DNA from: Bombilactobacillus mellifer
Lineage (GTDB): Bacteria; Bacillota; Bacilli; Lactobacillales; Lactobacillaceae
DNA: 64,000 nucleotides
Reading direction: 5' to 3'
Assembly (NCBI RefSeq): GCF_000970795.1
Contig: NZ_KQ034028.1
Span: forward strand, 596,127 to 660,126
In this document: positions 28,646 through 37,006 of the stretch, in pieces
Numbering within the stretch: position 1 is the first letter of the stretch
Layout: each line of letters starts with the position of its first letter
Notes under the pieces: generated by a model
What the model was told of the DNA's origin: nothing
Seen by the model: only the letters and a program-made list of their open reading frames with translations
Database searches by the model: none
Made by a program: the position numbers and the translations under genes

Positions 28646-29834
28646 TCTTGTGCAAGTGATTTAAACCGTTTATTAATCTTTGAATACCTTGTTTTAAAAC
28701 GGCTTTAGAAGTTGCATAATTTAATCTAATAAATAAACCGTCATTATTATTGAGCCCAAAATCTTTATTAGATTGAATCCCGATGCCACTATTATTTAAT
28801 TCATGCAACAGATCCTTTTCAGAACAATGTAAATAACTGACATCAATCCACGCTAAATAGGTAGACTGGCTGTTGGTAACTATAGCTGGGGTTTTACTTT
28901 CAATTTCTTTAGTTAACCATTGAAGATTACTTGCTAAATAGACTAATAATCGTTGCAGCCATTTTTCACAAATGGGATTTTCATAAGCTGCCTTCAATGC
29001 GGGTAACGCAAAAGAAGTAGGCCACTCAGGATTAGAAGAATATTGTGCAGTGCTTTTCATCTTCTTCAAATAGGTGTTATTGGTAGTGTGGTAATATGAA
29101 AATTGCAGCCCAGCTACGTTGAATGTTTTCGATAAAGATTTAAAAGTTATTATTTGGTTACTATATTCTGGACAAATAGACGCTACGGGATAATATTGAT
29201 AACCTGGTAATATTAAATCACTATGGATATCATCCGAAAGAATAATTACTTGGTGTTGTTGACAAATATTAACGAAGTGGCGTAATTCGTCGGGGGACCA
29301 AACTCTACCAGTGGGATTATGGGGGTTACATAAAATAGCCATTTTCACATGATTCGCAACAATTTGAGATTCCAATTTATCCCAATTAAAGAAATAACTT
29401 TTCTCTTCTCTAATGAGATCATTTTTTACTAATACTCTTTTGCTATGCTCAATAGCAGATCTAAAATGCCCATATAACGGACTTTGGACGATGATTGAAT
29501 CATTTTCTTGGGTTAAAGCTCTAATAGCCAGACTGATTCCATTAATTACTCCTGAACTATAACCCAGATTTTCCGGTTTAACATTCCAATTATTTCTTTT
29601 TTTTAACCATTCGGCTATGACCTGTGGTATGTCTGTGAGCTCAGGATACTCTACATAACCATAGATTCCTAGTTCGGCATACTTTCTAATTGCAGAGATA
29701 ATAGGCTCAGGGGCTTTGAGATCCATATCTGCAATCCACATAGGAATTAAATTGGAATTCTGGTAAATTGATTGGGCACCATCCCATTTCATACTATAAG
29801 TATTTTTACGATTAATTATTTGGTCAAAACTCAT
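28641..29834 (-). CDS. MalY/PatB-type PLP aminotransferase (C-S lyase)
   Basis: A 397-aa fold type I PLP enzyme. Signatures: PMWIADMDLKAPEPIISAI, GYSSGVINGISLAI, CNPHNPTGRVWS, ILSDDIHSDLIL and the PLP-Lys motif FKSLSKTFNVAGLQFSY. PatB/MalY enzymes cleave cystathionine and cysteine S-conjugates, releasing pyruvate and ammonia. It stands alone on the minus strand. Confidence 0.92.
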   Translation of the reverse strand: MSFDQIINRKNTYSMKWDGAQSIYQNSNLIPMWIADMDLKAPEPIISAIRKYAELGIYGYVEYPELTDIPQVIAEWLKKRNNWNVKPENLGYSSGVINGISLAIRALTQENDSIIVQSPLYGHFRSAIEHSKRVLVKNDLIREEKSYFFNWDKLESQIVANHVKMAILCNPHNPTGRVWSPDELRHFVNICQQHQVIILSDDIHSDLILPGYQYYPVASICPEYSNQIITFKSLSKTFNVAGLQFSYYHTTNNTYLKKMKSTAQYSSNPEWPTSFALPALKAAYENPICEKWLQRLLVYLASNLQWLTKEIESKTPAIVTNSQSTYLAWIDVSYLHCSEKDLLHELNNSGIGIQSNKDFGLNNNDGLFIRLNYATSKAVLKQGIQRLINGLNHLHKK

Positions 29835-30058
29835 GATATTTTACACTCTTTTTGCTGATTGCTTTAATTAAAAAAACTGGGTATTGTACTTTATTTGGCT
29901 GAATTTCAAAGTGTTGTGTCTGGCACTTTTGTCTCAAAGATAGTCCGATTAAATTTCATATTTTCCAGACAATAATGTAACTATTATTATAAATTGAACT
30001 ATGATAAAATTTTAATATAAAAGTTTTGACAATGAACTACTAAATTAAGGAAAAATTT

Positions 30059-30427
30059 ATGCGTTATATTTTATCGGCAATTATCCGGGGAATTATTCCT
30101 TTTGTGATTATGAGTTCACTTGCTGGAATTATGAAATTACAGCGGCTGGAGGACTACCAGGTTAAATCGACTTTTCTCACAGGTTTAATTGTGACAATAG
30201 TTGTTGCAGCCTCAGTTATTTATGAAGTTGAAAGTTGTTCCTTGATCAAACAATCAATCATTCACTTTCTAATTATGCTAATAACTGTGTATCCTTGTTT
30301 GGTATGGAGTAACTGGTTTCCCCATACAACAATATTCGACTTGTTGAAAATATTTGGTCTATTTCTGCTGGTCGGGATCGTTTTATGGATCGTATCATAT
30401 ATTGTGTTTGATAAAATTTTGAAGTAA
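30059..30427 (+). CDS. DUF3021 family membrane protein
   Basis: A 122-aa protein with four membrane segments and the DUF3021 layout (RGIIPFVIMSSLAGI, then VYPCLVWSNWFP). DUF3021 proteins normally follow a LytTR-type regulator gene and form a regulatory pair with it. Here no LytTR gene is adjacent, so this looks like an orphan half. AAGGAAAAATTT precedes the ATG. Confidence 0.78.
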   Translation: MRYILSAIIRGIIPFVIMSSLAGIMKLQRLEDYQVKSTFLTGLIVTIVVAASVIYEVESCSLIKQSIIHFLIMLITVYPCLVWSNWFPHTTIFDLLKIFGLFLLVGIVLWIVSYIVFDKILK

Positions 30428-30429
30428 TA

Positions 30430-30744
30430 ATTTCGGGCAACAACCGACAAATCCAGAAGATTATATCTAGGGATTGCGATAGTTAATTATATTCATGTTG
30501 ACCGCCAACCCTAGGCCTCCAAATAATGGCTTTACTTTTCTCCTTTTTTATACATATACCAAAGTCCCTGATATTGAGACTTCTGGGTTTGCAACTGGTG
30601 CTTGTGGTCATTGTTGCACCAATAAGGGTTGACGGGGCCAGACTTTCTAACTTTAATGATGAACGTTCTGGCCGCTGGCACGGACTTATAACTGACAGCT
30701 TTCGACAACATTTCGAGATACATTGATTCCAATAAAAGATTAGA
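30430..30744. other. Unassigned intergenic region
   Basis: About 310 bases after the DUF3021 gene and before the Sir2-like gene end. The minus strand keeps a 66-codon open stretch, possibly a remnant (KVRKSGPVNPYW in it), with no ribosome site of note. I see no clear gene. Confidence 0.3.
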
Positions 30745-31503
30745 TTAAAGCTGCAACTTTTTTTGCAGAATCTTAAAGACTTCATTAGCATTCTGAGTGA
30801 TGTTTACAACGTTTTTATCATTATGGCGGGAGTTATATTTATTGTTAATAACAAATATAACTCCTTTATTGTCAAAAGAAGAAAAGCTTCTGCGGGTTCC
30901 AACGACAATCAGCACATCCGCTTTTTTGATCTCTGCTTCGCCTTTTTTTACAGCTGCGGGATAACTTGCTAAACCGCGTAAAACAAACTCGGGAATGACT
31001 GTCGAACCGCAGTTTTTACATAAGGGGATTTTCTTTTGATCGTAAGCTAATAGATCCCAGTCATATTTTTTATTACAACTACAACATCTGTTCCGTCGCA
31101 TATTACCCCAATATTCCACTACATTTTTGGCACCGGCCTTTTGATGTAAAGTATCAATATTCGTAGTTATTAGGCTTTTTAAAATGCCAGCCCTCTCTAA
31201 TTGCGAAAGTACTTGATGTGTACTATTAGGAACTGCATAAGGCTGAAAAAAAGTTTTTCTATATAATCTATAAAATTCCGTTGGATTATTTATGGCAAAA
31301 TTCGGATTTAATAACCCAAAAACTCCCATACGCAAATGGGCGTAACTAAACAAACCATCGTTTTTGAGAATTTCGTTGATTCCATCGAGATCGGGAATTC
31401 CAGAATCTGTGGAAGCTCCCGCCCCGGTAAAAGCGACTAAGTGCTTGGATGCTTGGATTTTGTGACATAAAAAATCTATATTTTCTATATCTACGTTATT
31501 CAC
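30745..31503 (-). CDS. Sir2-like protein with altered catalytic site
   Basis: A 252-aa sirtuin-fold protein. The NAD-binding motifs GAGASTDSGIPD and TTNIDTLHQKAG are clear, and a zinc ribbon has two CxxC pairs (CCSC, CKNC). The usual catalytic His (ELHG) is replaced: the sequence reads VVEYWGNM. The GTSLxVxPA motif is also changed to VGTRRSFSS. Ordinary deacetylase activity is therefore doubtful; altered sirtuins can act as ADP-ribosyltransferases or NAD-consuming enzymes. I place the start at GTG 31503, overlapping the end of the decarboxylase-like gene by 8 bases, with AAGGAA ahead. The two form one operon. Confidence 0.85.
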   Translation of the reverse strand: MNNVDIENIDFLCHKIQASKHLVAFTGAGASTDSGIPDLDGINEILKNDGLFSYAHLRMGVFGLLNPNFAINNPTEFYRLYRKTFFQPYAVPNSTHQVLSQLERAGILKSLITTNIDTLHQKAGAKNVVEYWGNMRRNRCCSCNKKYDWDLLAYDQKKIPLCKNCGSTVIPEFVLRGLASYPAAVKKGEAEIKKADVLIVVGTRRSFSSFDNKGVIFVINNKYNSRHNDKNVVNITQNANEVFKILQKKLQL

Positions 31504-31873
31504 GATTCTTGAATACTTCCTTAGCAACATTAATGGCGTTGAGAACTTTGGGAAAGCCGACATAAGGTAGACATTGGATAAATGTTTCTATAATTTCTGT
31601 TTCGCTTAAGCCGACATTTAAAGCAGCATTTATGTGAACGTCTAATTGAGCAGCAGTATCACCTTGAGTTAACAAACTGGTAATTGTAATCATTTCTCTT
31701 TGCTTCAAGTCCAGCGTAGGTCGGTTGTAAATATCACCAAAAGCAAATTCAAAAATATATTTTCCCACATCTGGCGCAATATCCTTTAAAGAATTCATCA
31801 CATTATCAGCCGCTGGGCCATCAACTTGAGCGAGTGTCTTTTTTCCTAAGTCTAATCTATTTAGTTCTGTCAT
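31496..31873 (-). CDS. Carboxymuconolactone decarboxylase family protein
   Basis: A 125-aa AhpD/CMD-fold protein: KQREMITITSLLTQGDTAAQLDVHINAALNVGLSETEIIE and QCLPYVGFPKVLNAI are the family hallmarks. It lacks the CxxC of true AhpD, so it is the gamma-CMD-like type seen next to MerR regulators in lactobacilli and linked to stress by electrophiles. AAGGAGG stands ahead of the ATG. It is the first gene of an operon with the Sir2-like protein. Confidence 0.9.
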   Translation of the reverse strand: MTELNRLDLGKKTLAQVDGPAADNVMNSLKDIAPDVGKYIFEFAFGDIYNRPTLDLKQREMITITSLLTQGDTAAQLDVHINAALNVGLSETEIIETFIQCLPYVGFPKVLNAINVAKEVFKNRE

Positions 31874-31886
31874 TACTGCAACCTCC

Positions 31887-31927
31887 TTAATTTGTAAATA
31901 TCTTGCAAATCAATATTTACAAATTAA
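31887..31927. promoter_or_regulatory. 15-bp perfect inverted repeat in the CMD leader
   Basis: TTAATTTGTAAATAT and ATATTTACAAATTAA are separated by 11 bases, between the promoter and the ribosome site of the decarboxylase-like gene. It is a likely second operator or a leader hairpin. Confidence 0.6.
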
Positions 31928-31928
31928 G

Positions 31929-31959
31929 AATATAAAGGCTGGAGTTTACTCCATGTCAA
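31929..31959 (-). promoter_or_regulatory. MerR-type promoter and operator of the CMD-Sir2 operon
   Basis: On the minus strand, TTGACA (31954-31959) and TATATT (31929-31934) are 19 bases apart, the overlong spacer typical of MerR-activated promoters. The spacer holds the palindrome TGGAGTAAACTCCA, close to known AdhR-type sites. Confidence 0.8.
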
Positions 31960-32227
31960 GCAATTTTTAAAATTTATTTAATAAAGACATAGGAGATGAT
32001 ATATTTTACAACTGCCAAGCAACAACCTAAGCTGATCTGATAAAACGTTAAGCTTTTTCAATGAGGATAAGCTTGGCTTTTGATCGTCAGAAACCACCTG
32101 GCAGGTACTTTTAATCGCTGAGAAAATTGCCGGCAGTTATTTTTATGTTTTTGGTACATAGTACGTCATGATAGTTTAGCATTAGACATTCTGTTGAAAC
32201 ACACCTAGGATAAAGGCAGAGGATGTG

Positions 32228-32806
32228 ATGACTGTGGGAAATCCTGTTTTAAAAGAACTGATTAATGGGGGAAAAGTCGTCTTTGACAGTTCACTTCAAC
32301 AACAAGTAGATCAGCTTGTAGCGCAAACCACGAGTCAATTATTATTATTACAATTCAATCAAACTGCTACGAAAGCTGCGCAATTGAAAGCCATGGAAGC
32401 CATTTTAGGTTATCCTGTTCCCGAAACATTGCGGATTAATCCACCGTGGCAGGTGGATTTAGGTGCACACACCTTTATCGGGGAAAATGTATTTATTAAT
32501 CGAGATTGTTTATTCATGGATCTGGGTGGAATTTTTTTGGAAGATAATGTGTTGTTAGCACCACGAGTGTCCTTGCTGTCCATGAATCACGCGGAAGCAC
32601 CCACTCAACGGCAAAATCTAATTTTAAAAGCGGTGCACATCAAAAAAGGTGCTTGGATTGGTGCAGGCGCCACAGTGCTGCCCGGTGTAACTGTGGGGGA
32701 AAATGCGATCATGGGTGCCGGAGCCATTGTCACCAAAGATGTGCCGGCTAATATGGTGGTGGCCGGAACTCCCGCTCAAATTTTGCGACCGATTAAAACA
32801 TCTTAA
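32228..32806 (+). CDS. Sugar O-acetyltransferase (LacA/Maa-like, hexapeptide repeats)
   Basis: A 192-aa left-handed beta-helix acetyltransferase. An N-terminal helical domain of about 60 residues is followed by NPPWQVDLGAHTFIGENVFINRDCLFMD and hexapeptide repeats (GAWIGAGATVLPGVTVGENAIMGAGAIVTKDVPANMVVAG). The catalytic His lies in LLSMNHAEAP. The closest known enzymes acetylate maltose or galactosides. It probably begins at ATG 32228, with AGAGG ahead. It is followed closely by the aldo/keto reductase. Confidence 0.9.
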   Translation: MTVGNPVLKELINGGKVVFDSSLQQQVDQLVAQTTSQLLLLQFNQTATKAAQLKAMEAILGYPVPETLRINPPWQVDLGAHTFIGENVFINRDCLFMDLGGIFLEDNVLLAPRVSLLSMNHAEAPTQRQNLILKAVHIKKGAWIGAGATVLPGVTVGENAIMGAGAIVTKDVPANMVVAGTPAQILRPIKTS

Positions 32807-32820
32807 TCATTATGTTCATA

Positions 32821-33710
32821 ATGAAAGAATTCGATGAGACGATGGGATATGCGTATCTTGGTAAAACCGATCTGAGAGTATCGAAAATTTGTGTTGGAGG
32901 GATGAGCTTTGGTCAACCGCAAACAATGCACGACTGGACTTTAGATAAATCACAAACTGAACAAGTAGTGCAGCATGCTTTGGCATTAGGATTTAACTTT
33001 TTTGATACTGCTAATGGTTATTCTGCCGGTACCGGCGAAGAATATTTAGGACAAGCCCTGAAAAAATATCGCACGTGATCAAGTAGTCATTGCGTCGAAG
33101 GTATATTTTAACCCGGGACGTTTGTCTAAAACAGCAATTAAACGTGAAATCGAGGGAACCTTAAAGCGATTAGTAACTGACTATCTCGATCTGTACATTA
33201 TTCATCGCTTTGATTATGAAACACCAATTGAAGAAACCATGGAAACTTTAAATGAATTGGTGCAAGAGGGTAAAGTACGGGCCCTGGGAGCTTCTGCAAT
33301 GTACGGTTATCAATTTTATAATATGCAATTAGTGGCGCGTGACCATGGATGGACGCCTTTTTCTGTGATGGAAAATCATTATAATCTCTTATATCGAGAA
33401 GATGAGCATGAACTGATTCCAATTTGTAAACAATGGAATGTTTCTTTAATGCCATATAGTCCATTGGCTTCCGGCAGACTGGCGAGACCAACTTGGTCAG
33501 CGAATACTCTACGTAGTAAAACAGATCGCGTTGCCCGCGGCAAATATGATCATACTTTTGAAGCTGATCATCAGATTGCCAAAAGAGTATATGAGATTTC
33601 CCAAAAATATCAGGCCACTATGGCGCAGGTAGCTCTTGCTTGGCAGTGGGCTAAGAGAGTAACCTCTCCAATCGTTGGGGCTACTAAATCCCGCTATTTG
33701 GATGATGCGG
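32821..33710 (+). pseudogene. Aldo/keto reductase, frameshifted and cut by plasmid insertion (5' part)
   Basis: The N-terminal half (AYLGKTDLRVSKICVGGMSFG, then DTANGYS with catalytic Asp and Tyr) stops at 33078. The rest continues in another frame (VVIASKVYF with catalytic Lys, DLYIIHRFDY with His). The break is in a six-A run near 33060; five A would restore the frame. At 33698-33710 the gene is interrupted inside VGATKSRYLDDA: everything after is the Rep tail of an integrated plasmid. The missing reductase tail (VGAFNLNLTAEDLNYLEE...) is found at 38143-38279. The gene is dead twice over. Confidence 0.9.
33698..33710. repeat. Plasmid integration core, left copy
   Basis: TTGGATGATGCGG, identical to 38130-38142. 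It codes LDDA in both the reductase and Rep frames. Flanking bases differ on both sides, so the shared core is exactly 13 bp. Confidence 0.92.
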
Positions 33711-33889
33711 AAAATGGAGATTTGATTGATACCGATAGTCCAGATGATGATGCGGAATTAGGAACAGAAGTGGTTATTGCTCGTTGGGATTGGAAGCGCA
33801 GAGATTATTATATTGTGAAGCCGACGCAGGGGATTTTCAGTTTTCAAGTCGGAGATACGCGCTGTTATAGTTCTGGAGTGCTGTCTTGA
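33711..33889 (+). pseudogene. Rep protein C-terminal tail, fused to the aldo/keto reductase
   Basis: Following the 13-bp core the frame reads ENGDLIDTDSPDDDAELGTEVVIARWDWKRRDYYIVK, which fits the end of RCR Rep_1 proteins (acidic stretch, then WxWxxxxYYIV), not a reductase. It is the missing end of the rep gene at 37275-38142. As it stands it forms the tail of a chimeric ORF. Confidence 0.88.
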
Positions 33890-34097
33890 TTTTTGGGTTT
33901 TGGGTTTGCCAATGGACGTGAAATTTTTCTGCTTCAACAGAAATTTTGAGCTGTCCTTTGGGCAACATTTGCGTTAGCATTTGTTGCGGTTTTTGCCCCG
34001 CATGGCTCGCAGATTTACGTAGTAAGTCTAGCTAGCTAGCAAGCTATCTATTATAAGTTAATATCTGCTATAATTGAGTTATTGTGGGGGTTTTAAG
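33890..34097 (+). promoter_or_regulatory. Region upstream of mob: possible oriT/sso and the mob promoter
   Basis: A TAGCTAGCTAGC-containing stretch (34028-34046) with local inverted repeats lies where MobV plasmids keep oriT. An extended -10 (TGCTATAAT, TATAAT at 34069-34074) follows. The origin role is only suggested by position; no sequence match to a known nick site is claimed. Confidence 0.35.
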
Positions 34098-35454
34098 ATG
34101 GCTAAATATTTGAGTATTAACCGTAAAAAAGTTAAAGCAAGTAAGTCAGTTAATGGTTTGGTGAAAGAGTATTTTCGTGATGAAAAAATGCTGATAAATT
34201 TGATGATGGCCACCGTCTAATTGATGTTGCTAAAACTAAAGATAATGTTATTTTGTATCATTCTCGGTCAAATAATTTGGATCAAGCTCGCCGTAAATCA
34301 ATTAAAGTTGTGAATCAGAAGCGTTCTGAACGTCCTGATGATTTTGTTCGTCGTGCTGATTATTCTTCTGAAAAAAGTTATAAGTCTGCTCTTAATTCTG
34401 CTCGGAGAAAGTTGCGGAAAGATGGAGTTGATGTAATTACTTCTGTGGTTCAACCTAGTGCTGATTTTATTAATCAGTTTGACCGTTCACAGCAGATTAA
34501 ATTTTTTCATGATTGCCTAGATGTTATGAATAGTGACCGTGAAACTTATGGTCGTACTTTGGCAGCTGTTGTTCATTTTGATGAGAATATTCCGCACATG
34601 CAGGTAATTTCTTCGACTATTTCTTTGCAGACTTTAAATTTTATGACAAAAAAAATGTTTGGTAACAAAACTAAAATGAGTCGAGACCAAACAAAATTTG
34701 TGGAAGCTGTTCAGGCTAAGGGTTGGCAGGTTGAACGAGGACTGCAACGCGTTAATAATCCTGATTATCAAAATTTTAAAACTGAAGCCGAACTAAAAGA
34801 ATTGCAAGTCAATCGTTTTACTGATGAGAAAATTTTTCAGGCTGAAAAAGTAATTAATCAAGCTCGTTTAGAACAGGAAAAGTCTCTTAAATTTTTCAAA
34901 GAATCTCAAAATAAATTAGCTGATTTGGAAAGCAAACATCAACAATTTGATAAAAAAGTTTCTAAAACTAAAGATTTAATCGACCATATAAGTGATGAAA
35001 TAAATCCTCAAAGTAAAATTGAACGGAAACTTAATTTGGCTGTTAATTTTAGCAGTAATCATCTTTATAATCCCTTTGAAATTAGCATTGAAGTTTTTTT
35101 TAAATCTTTGAAGTCAGTTAAAAAAAGTTTGAAGATTGGAAAAATGAACTGACTCAGCGGGAGAAAAAATTAGAAGAAAGAGAGCAAGAACTTAGATTAA
35201 AAGAAAAAAATTTAAGTCAAACTTATTATGATTTTTTTGAGATTTTGGGTGGAATAAAGGATGAAAAGGATAAAGATATTACTCAAAAAGTTATTCAAGA
35301 ACGAGGGCTTTTAGATAATTCTGGTACCTGGCATAGCGTTTTGGAAATTTTATTATCTAAAATCCAAGAAGCTAATCAACAGCAGAGTGAAAAATTAGCC
35401 TCTGTGGTCGATAGAAGTATTAAGAATGATAAAAGTACCTCTCGTTCTTCCTAA
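34098..35454 (+). pseudogene. MobV-type relaxase (Mob/Pre), two frameshifts
   Basis: A mobilisation relaxase in three frames. It starts MAKYLSINRKKVKASKSVNG at ATG 34098, shifts at a six-A run near 34185 (DEK to NADKFDDGHRLIDV), then continues through the relaxase core. That core has VVHFDENIPHMQVISSTIS with the HxxE/HxQ-like metal triad. A second shift comes at a seven-A run near 35127, before the coiled-coil tail (ELTQREKKLEEREQEL) that ends at 35454. Each break is repaired by one added A. About 450 aa when intact. Confidence 0.85.
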
Positions 35455-35500
35455 TGGTATAAGAAGCGTTTAAGGGCTTATAGACGCAATTTGGAACGTG

Positions 35501-35549
35501 ATATGTAAACAAAAGGACTAGATTTATTCTAGTCCTTTTGTTTACATAT
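35501..35549. terminator. 22-bp perfect hairpin, bidirectional terminator
   Basis: Arms of 22 bases (35501-35522 and 35528-35549) pair without mismatch around TTTAT, between the convergent mob and immunity-like genes. It contains AAAAGGACTAGA and TCTAGTCCTTTT, a motif seen again at 50617-50648. Confidence 0.9.
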
Positions 35550-35814
35550 AATTCCAATATTTTCCTTTTGGATTTCCATTTCTTCTTATATTTGCATCTA
35601 ATATAATAAATATTATGCTGATTATAACTAGTACTGCTTCTATTATTAATAATAAATTTGCATATGGTCTTATTTTTATTAAAAATAATGATAAAGTCCA
35701 TAGTAATAAGCTTATATCTAGTGTTATTAAAGTTAATTTATTTATTTTATTCATTGTATTTGTATATTTTGTTGGGTATTTTTTTGTTATTTCTTTAAAG
35801 AAGGTTTTTTTCAT
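35542..35814 (-). CDS. Small membrane protein, putative bacteriocin immunity
   Basis: A 90-aa protein with a basic N-terminus (KKTFFKEITKKYPTKY) and two to three hydrophobic segments (LTLITLDISLLLWTLSLFLI, LLLIIEAVLVIISIIFIIL). AAAGGGGGAG stands ahead of the ATG at 35814. It directly follows the secreted protein gene on the same strand, the usual place of a bacteriocin immunity gene. I know no family for it. A remnant of a similar 3' end is seen at about 50565-50650. Confidence 0.6.
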   Translation of the reverse strand: MKKTFFKEITKKYPTKYTNTMNKINKLTLITLDISLLLWTLSLFLIKIRPYANLLLIIEAVLVIISIIFIILDANIRRNGNPKGKYWNYM

Positions 35815-35827
35815 TTTTTCTCCCCCT

Positions 35828-36412
35828 TTATTGTGCGTATGAACCTGCATACCAGCATCCACGCATCATGTATACTTTTCCGTTTTGAGTATTTGTAATT
35901 TTAATTGCCCAGTTTACAGAACTTAAGAAGCTTTTTACAGCTCCGAAATAATTTCCTGCATATGCTCGGAATAATCCATAATAAAATGTTCCGATAAATC
36001 CTACTGATTTTGCTGCTTGTAATGCCCCTTTTGATAAATAGAGATTGGCATTACCATTACTAATTCTACCATACCAAACAATTTTGCTTACTTCGTAGGA
36101 TCTCATTAATCCTAAATTGCCTAATTGATTTGGATTTGCTCCTTGTGCAATTAAGTATTGTCTAAGTTCAATATCTGAAATTGTTACTGTTGTTTGGTTG
36201 TTTTTTGCATCGTATTGAACTTCACTATAATTTTTGATATTAACATTGTTGTTTTTTTGTTCTAATTCTTTATTAAACTATTGTTGATTTGTTGCAGTTA
36301 CATCTTGTTGATTATTTAATGTAGCTGCACTAGCTATTGATGGAGTTGTTGCTGCGCCTAGTGAAATAGCTAAAAGGGTAATTACACTTGCTCTTTTAAT
36401 ATTTTGTTTCAT
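35828..36412 (-). pseudogene. Secreted putative bacteriocin, interrupted by one in-frame TAG
   Basis: The ATG at 36412 has GGAGGTG ahead. Residues 1-30 are a clear Sec signal (KRASVITLLAISLGAA, cleavage near SIASAA). Codon 45 is TAG (36278-36280); the frame then continues unbroken to 35828, giving a 194-aa precursor. The mature part ends with an aromatic, glycine-rich domain (GFIGTFYYGLFRAYAGNYFG, then YMMRGCWYAGSYAQ). A plasmid-borne secreted protein followed by a small membrane protein suggests bacteriocin and immunity. The amber codon may be a null mutation; CAG or another codon would restore the protein. Confidence 0.65.
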
Positions 36413-36613
36413 TGGTGACACCTCCATGTTTTTATTAAATTTTCTATACTCAGATTATATCTAAAAGTAAAATTAAAAGTAAATATATTTTTAATATTAT
36501 TTTTATATAATCTTAAAAACAGATGTTTAAACGCTGTTTTAATGGAGTCAATTTCTAATTTTTTCTAATTTTATTTCTTAGGATTATATTAAAAATATAT
36601 TATTTGTTTTTGT

Positions 36614-36619
36614 TATAAT
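36614..36619 (+). promoter_or_regulatory. Promoter of the Fst-type toxin mRNA
   Basis: An extended -10, TGTTATAAT, lies about 10 bases before the 5' stem-loop of the toxin transcript. Confidence 0.65.
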
Positions 36620-36627
36620 TATTTTTG

Positions 36628-36661
36628 GCAACTAGCCCCGAGAGGGGGTGTGTTTAGTTGC
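36628..36661 (+). promoter_or_regulatory. 5' stem that sequesters the toxin ribosome site
   Basis: GCAACTA (36628-36634) pairs with TAGTTGC (36655-36661). The loop holds GAGGGGGT, the ribosome site, and the stem covers the TTG start. This is the same logic as in RNA I of the pAD1 par locus. Confidence 0.7.
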
Positions 36662-36747
36662 TGAAGGATATATTTGTCTTGTTTATCGCTCCAATAATTG
36701 TTGGAGTAGTTTTAAAACCCTTTGCTTACTGGTTAGATAAGCATTAG
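36658..36747 (+). CDS. Fst/Ldr-family type I toxin
   Basis: A 29-aa hydrophobic peptide, MLKDIFVLFIAPIIVGVVLK then PFAYWLDKH. It matches the Fst pattern: a short charged N-terminus, LFxxPxxVGxxLK and a WLD tail. Fst-like peptides insert in the membrane and kill plasmid-free cells unless blocked by antisense RNA. The start is TTG with GAGGGGGT 8 bases ahead. Direct repeats and a convergent antisense RNA flank the gene. Confidence 0.88.
   Translation: MLKDIFVLFIAPIIVGVVLKPFAYWLDKH
36667..36679. repeat. Antitoxin-toxin direct repeat a
   Basis: GATATATTTGTCT overlaps the start of the toxin coding region and is repeated at 36834-36846. In par loci such repeats let RNA II pair with RNA I at two places. 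Confidence 0.8.
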
Positions 36748-36780
36748 GATAATCCAAAATTAGTTGCCATCTAATCACAC

Positions 36781-36818
36781 AAAAAAAGCCATTCCTATTA
36801 ACGGTAGGATTAGCTTTT
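36781..36818. terminator. Shared bidirectional terminator of toxin and antitoxin RNAs
   Basis: AAAAGCCATTCCTA, loop, TAGGATTAGCTTTT with A- and T-runs on both sides, placed between the convergent transcripts. Confidence 0.82.
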
Positions 36819-36833
36819 GTGTTTCATTGCTAA

Positions 36834-36846
36834 GATATATTTGTCT
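36834..36846. repeat. Antitoxin-toxin direct repeat b
   Basis: Second copy of GATATATTTGTCT, inside the antitoxin RNA. Confidence 0.8.
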
Positions 36847-37006
36847 CTGTACTTTTATTATATCACGACCCTATAAAATAAAAAGCGAGAACGACGTCAA
36901 GGATCAGCAGTGGAGATTTTTTTGCCAAAGGTTTCCCTGCCCAATGGCGAGTTAACAGGGGTTTGGGGTGTTTAACCCCCGAGGTTTTGAAATGAGCAAA
37001 GCGAAT

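Larger units (their letters stand above)
36781..36852 (-). ncRNA. Antisense RNA antitoxin (RNA II-like)
   Basis: On the minus strand a TATAAT (36857-36862) would start a transcript of about 70 nt that includes the second direct repeat (36834-36846) and ends at the shared terminator. This layout equals RNA II of Fst-type loci. The exact ends are inferred. Confidence 0.7.

Noticed and set aside
30483-30791. 102-codon minus-strand ORF
   Set aside because: It has low-complexity Ser/Arg content, overlaps the end of the Sir2-like gene and has no ribosome site; most likely chance.
32821-33889. Single aldo/keto reductase with an unusual C-terminus
   Set aside because: The tail matches RCR Rep ends and the true tail lies at 38143-38279 after the same 13-mer, so it is a junction and not a natural variant.
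33890-33910. GGGTTTTGGGTTT tract as a telomere-like or G-quadruplex signal
   Set aside because: Only two short G runs; not enough to support a structure.
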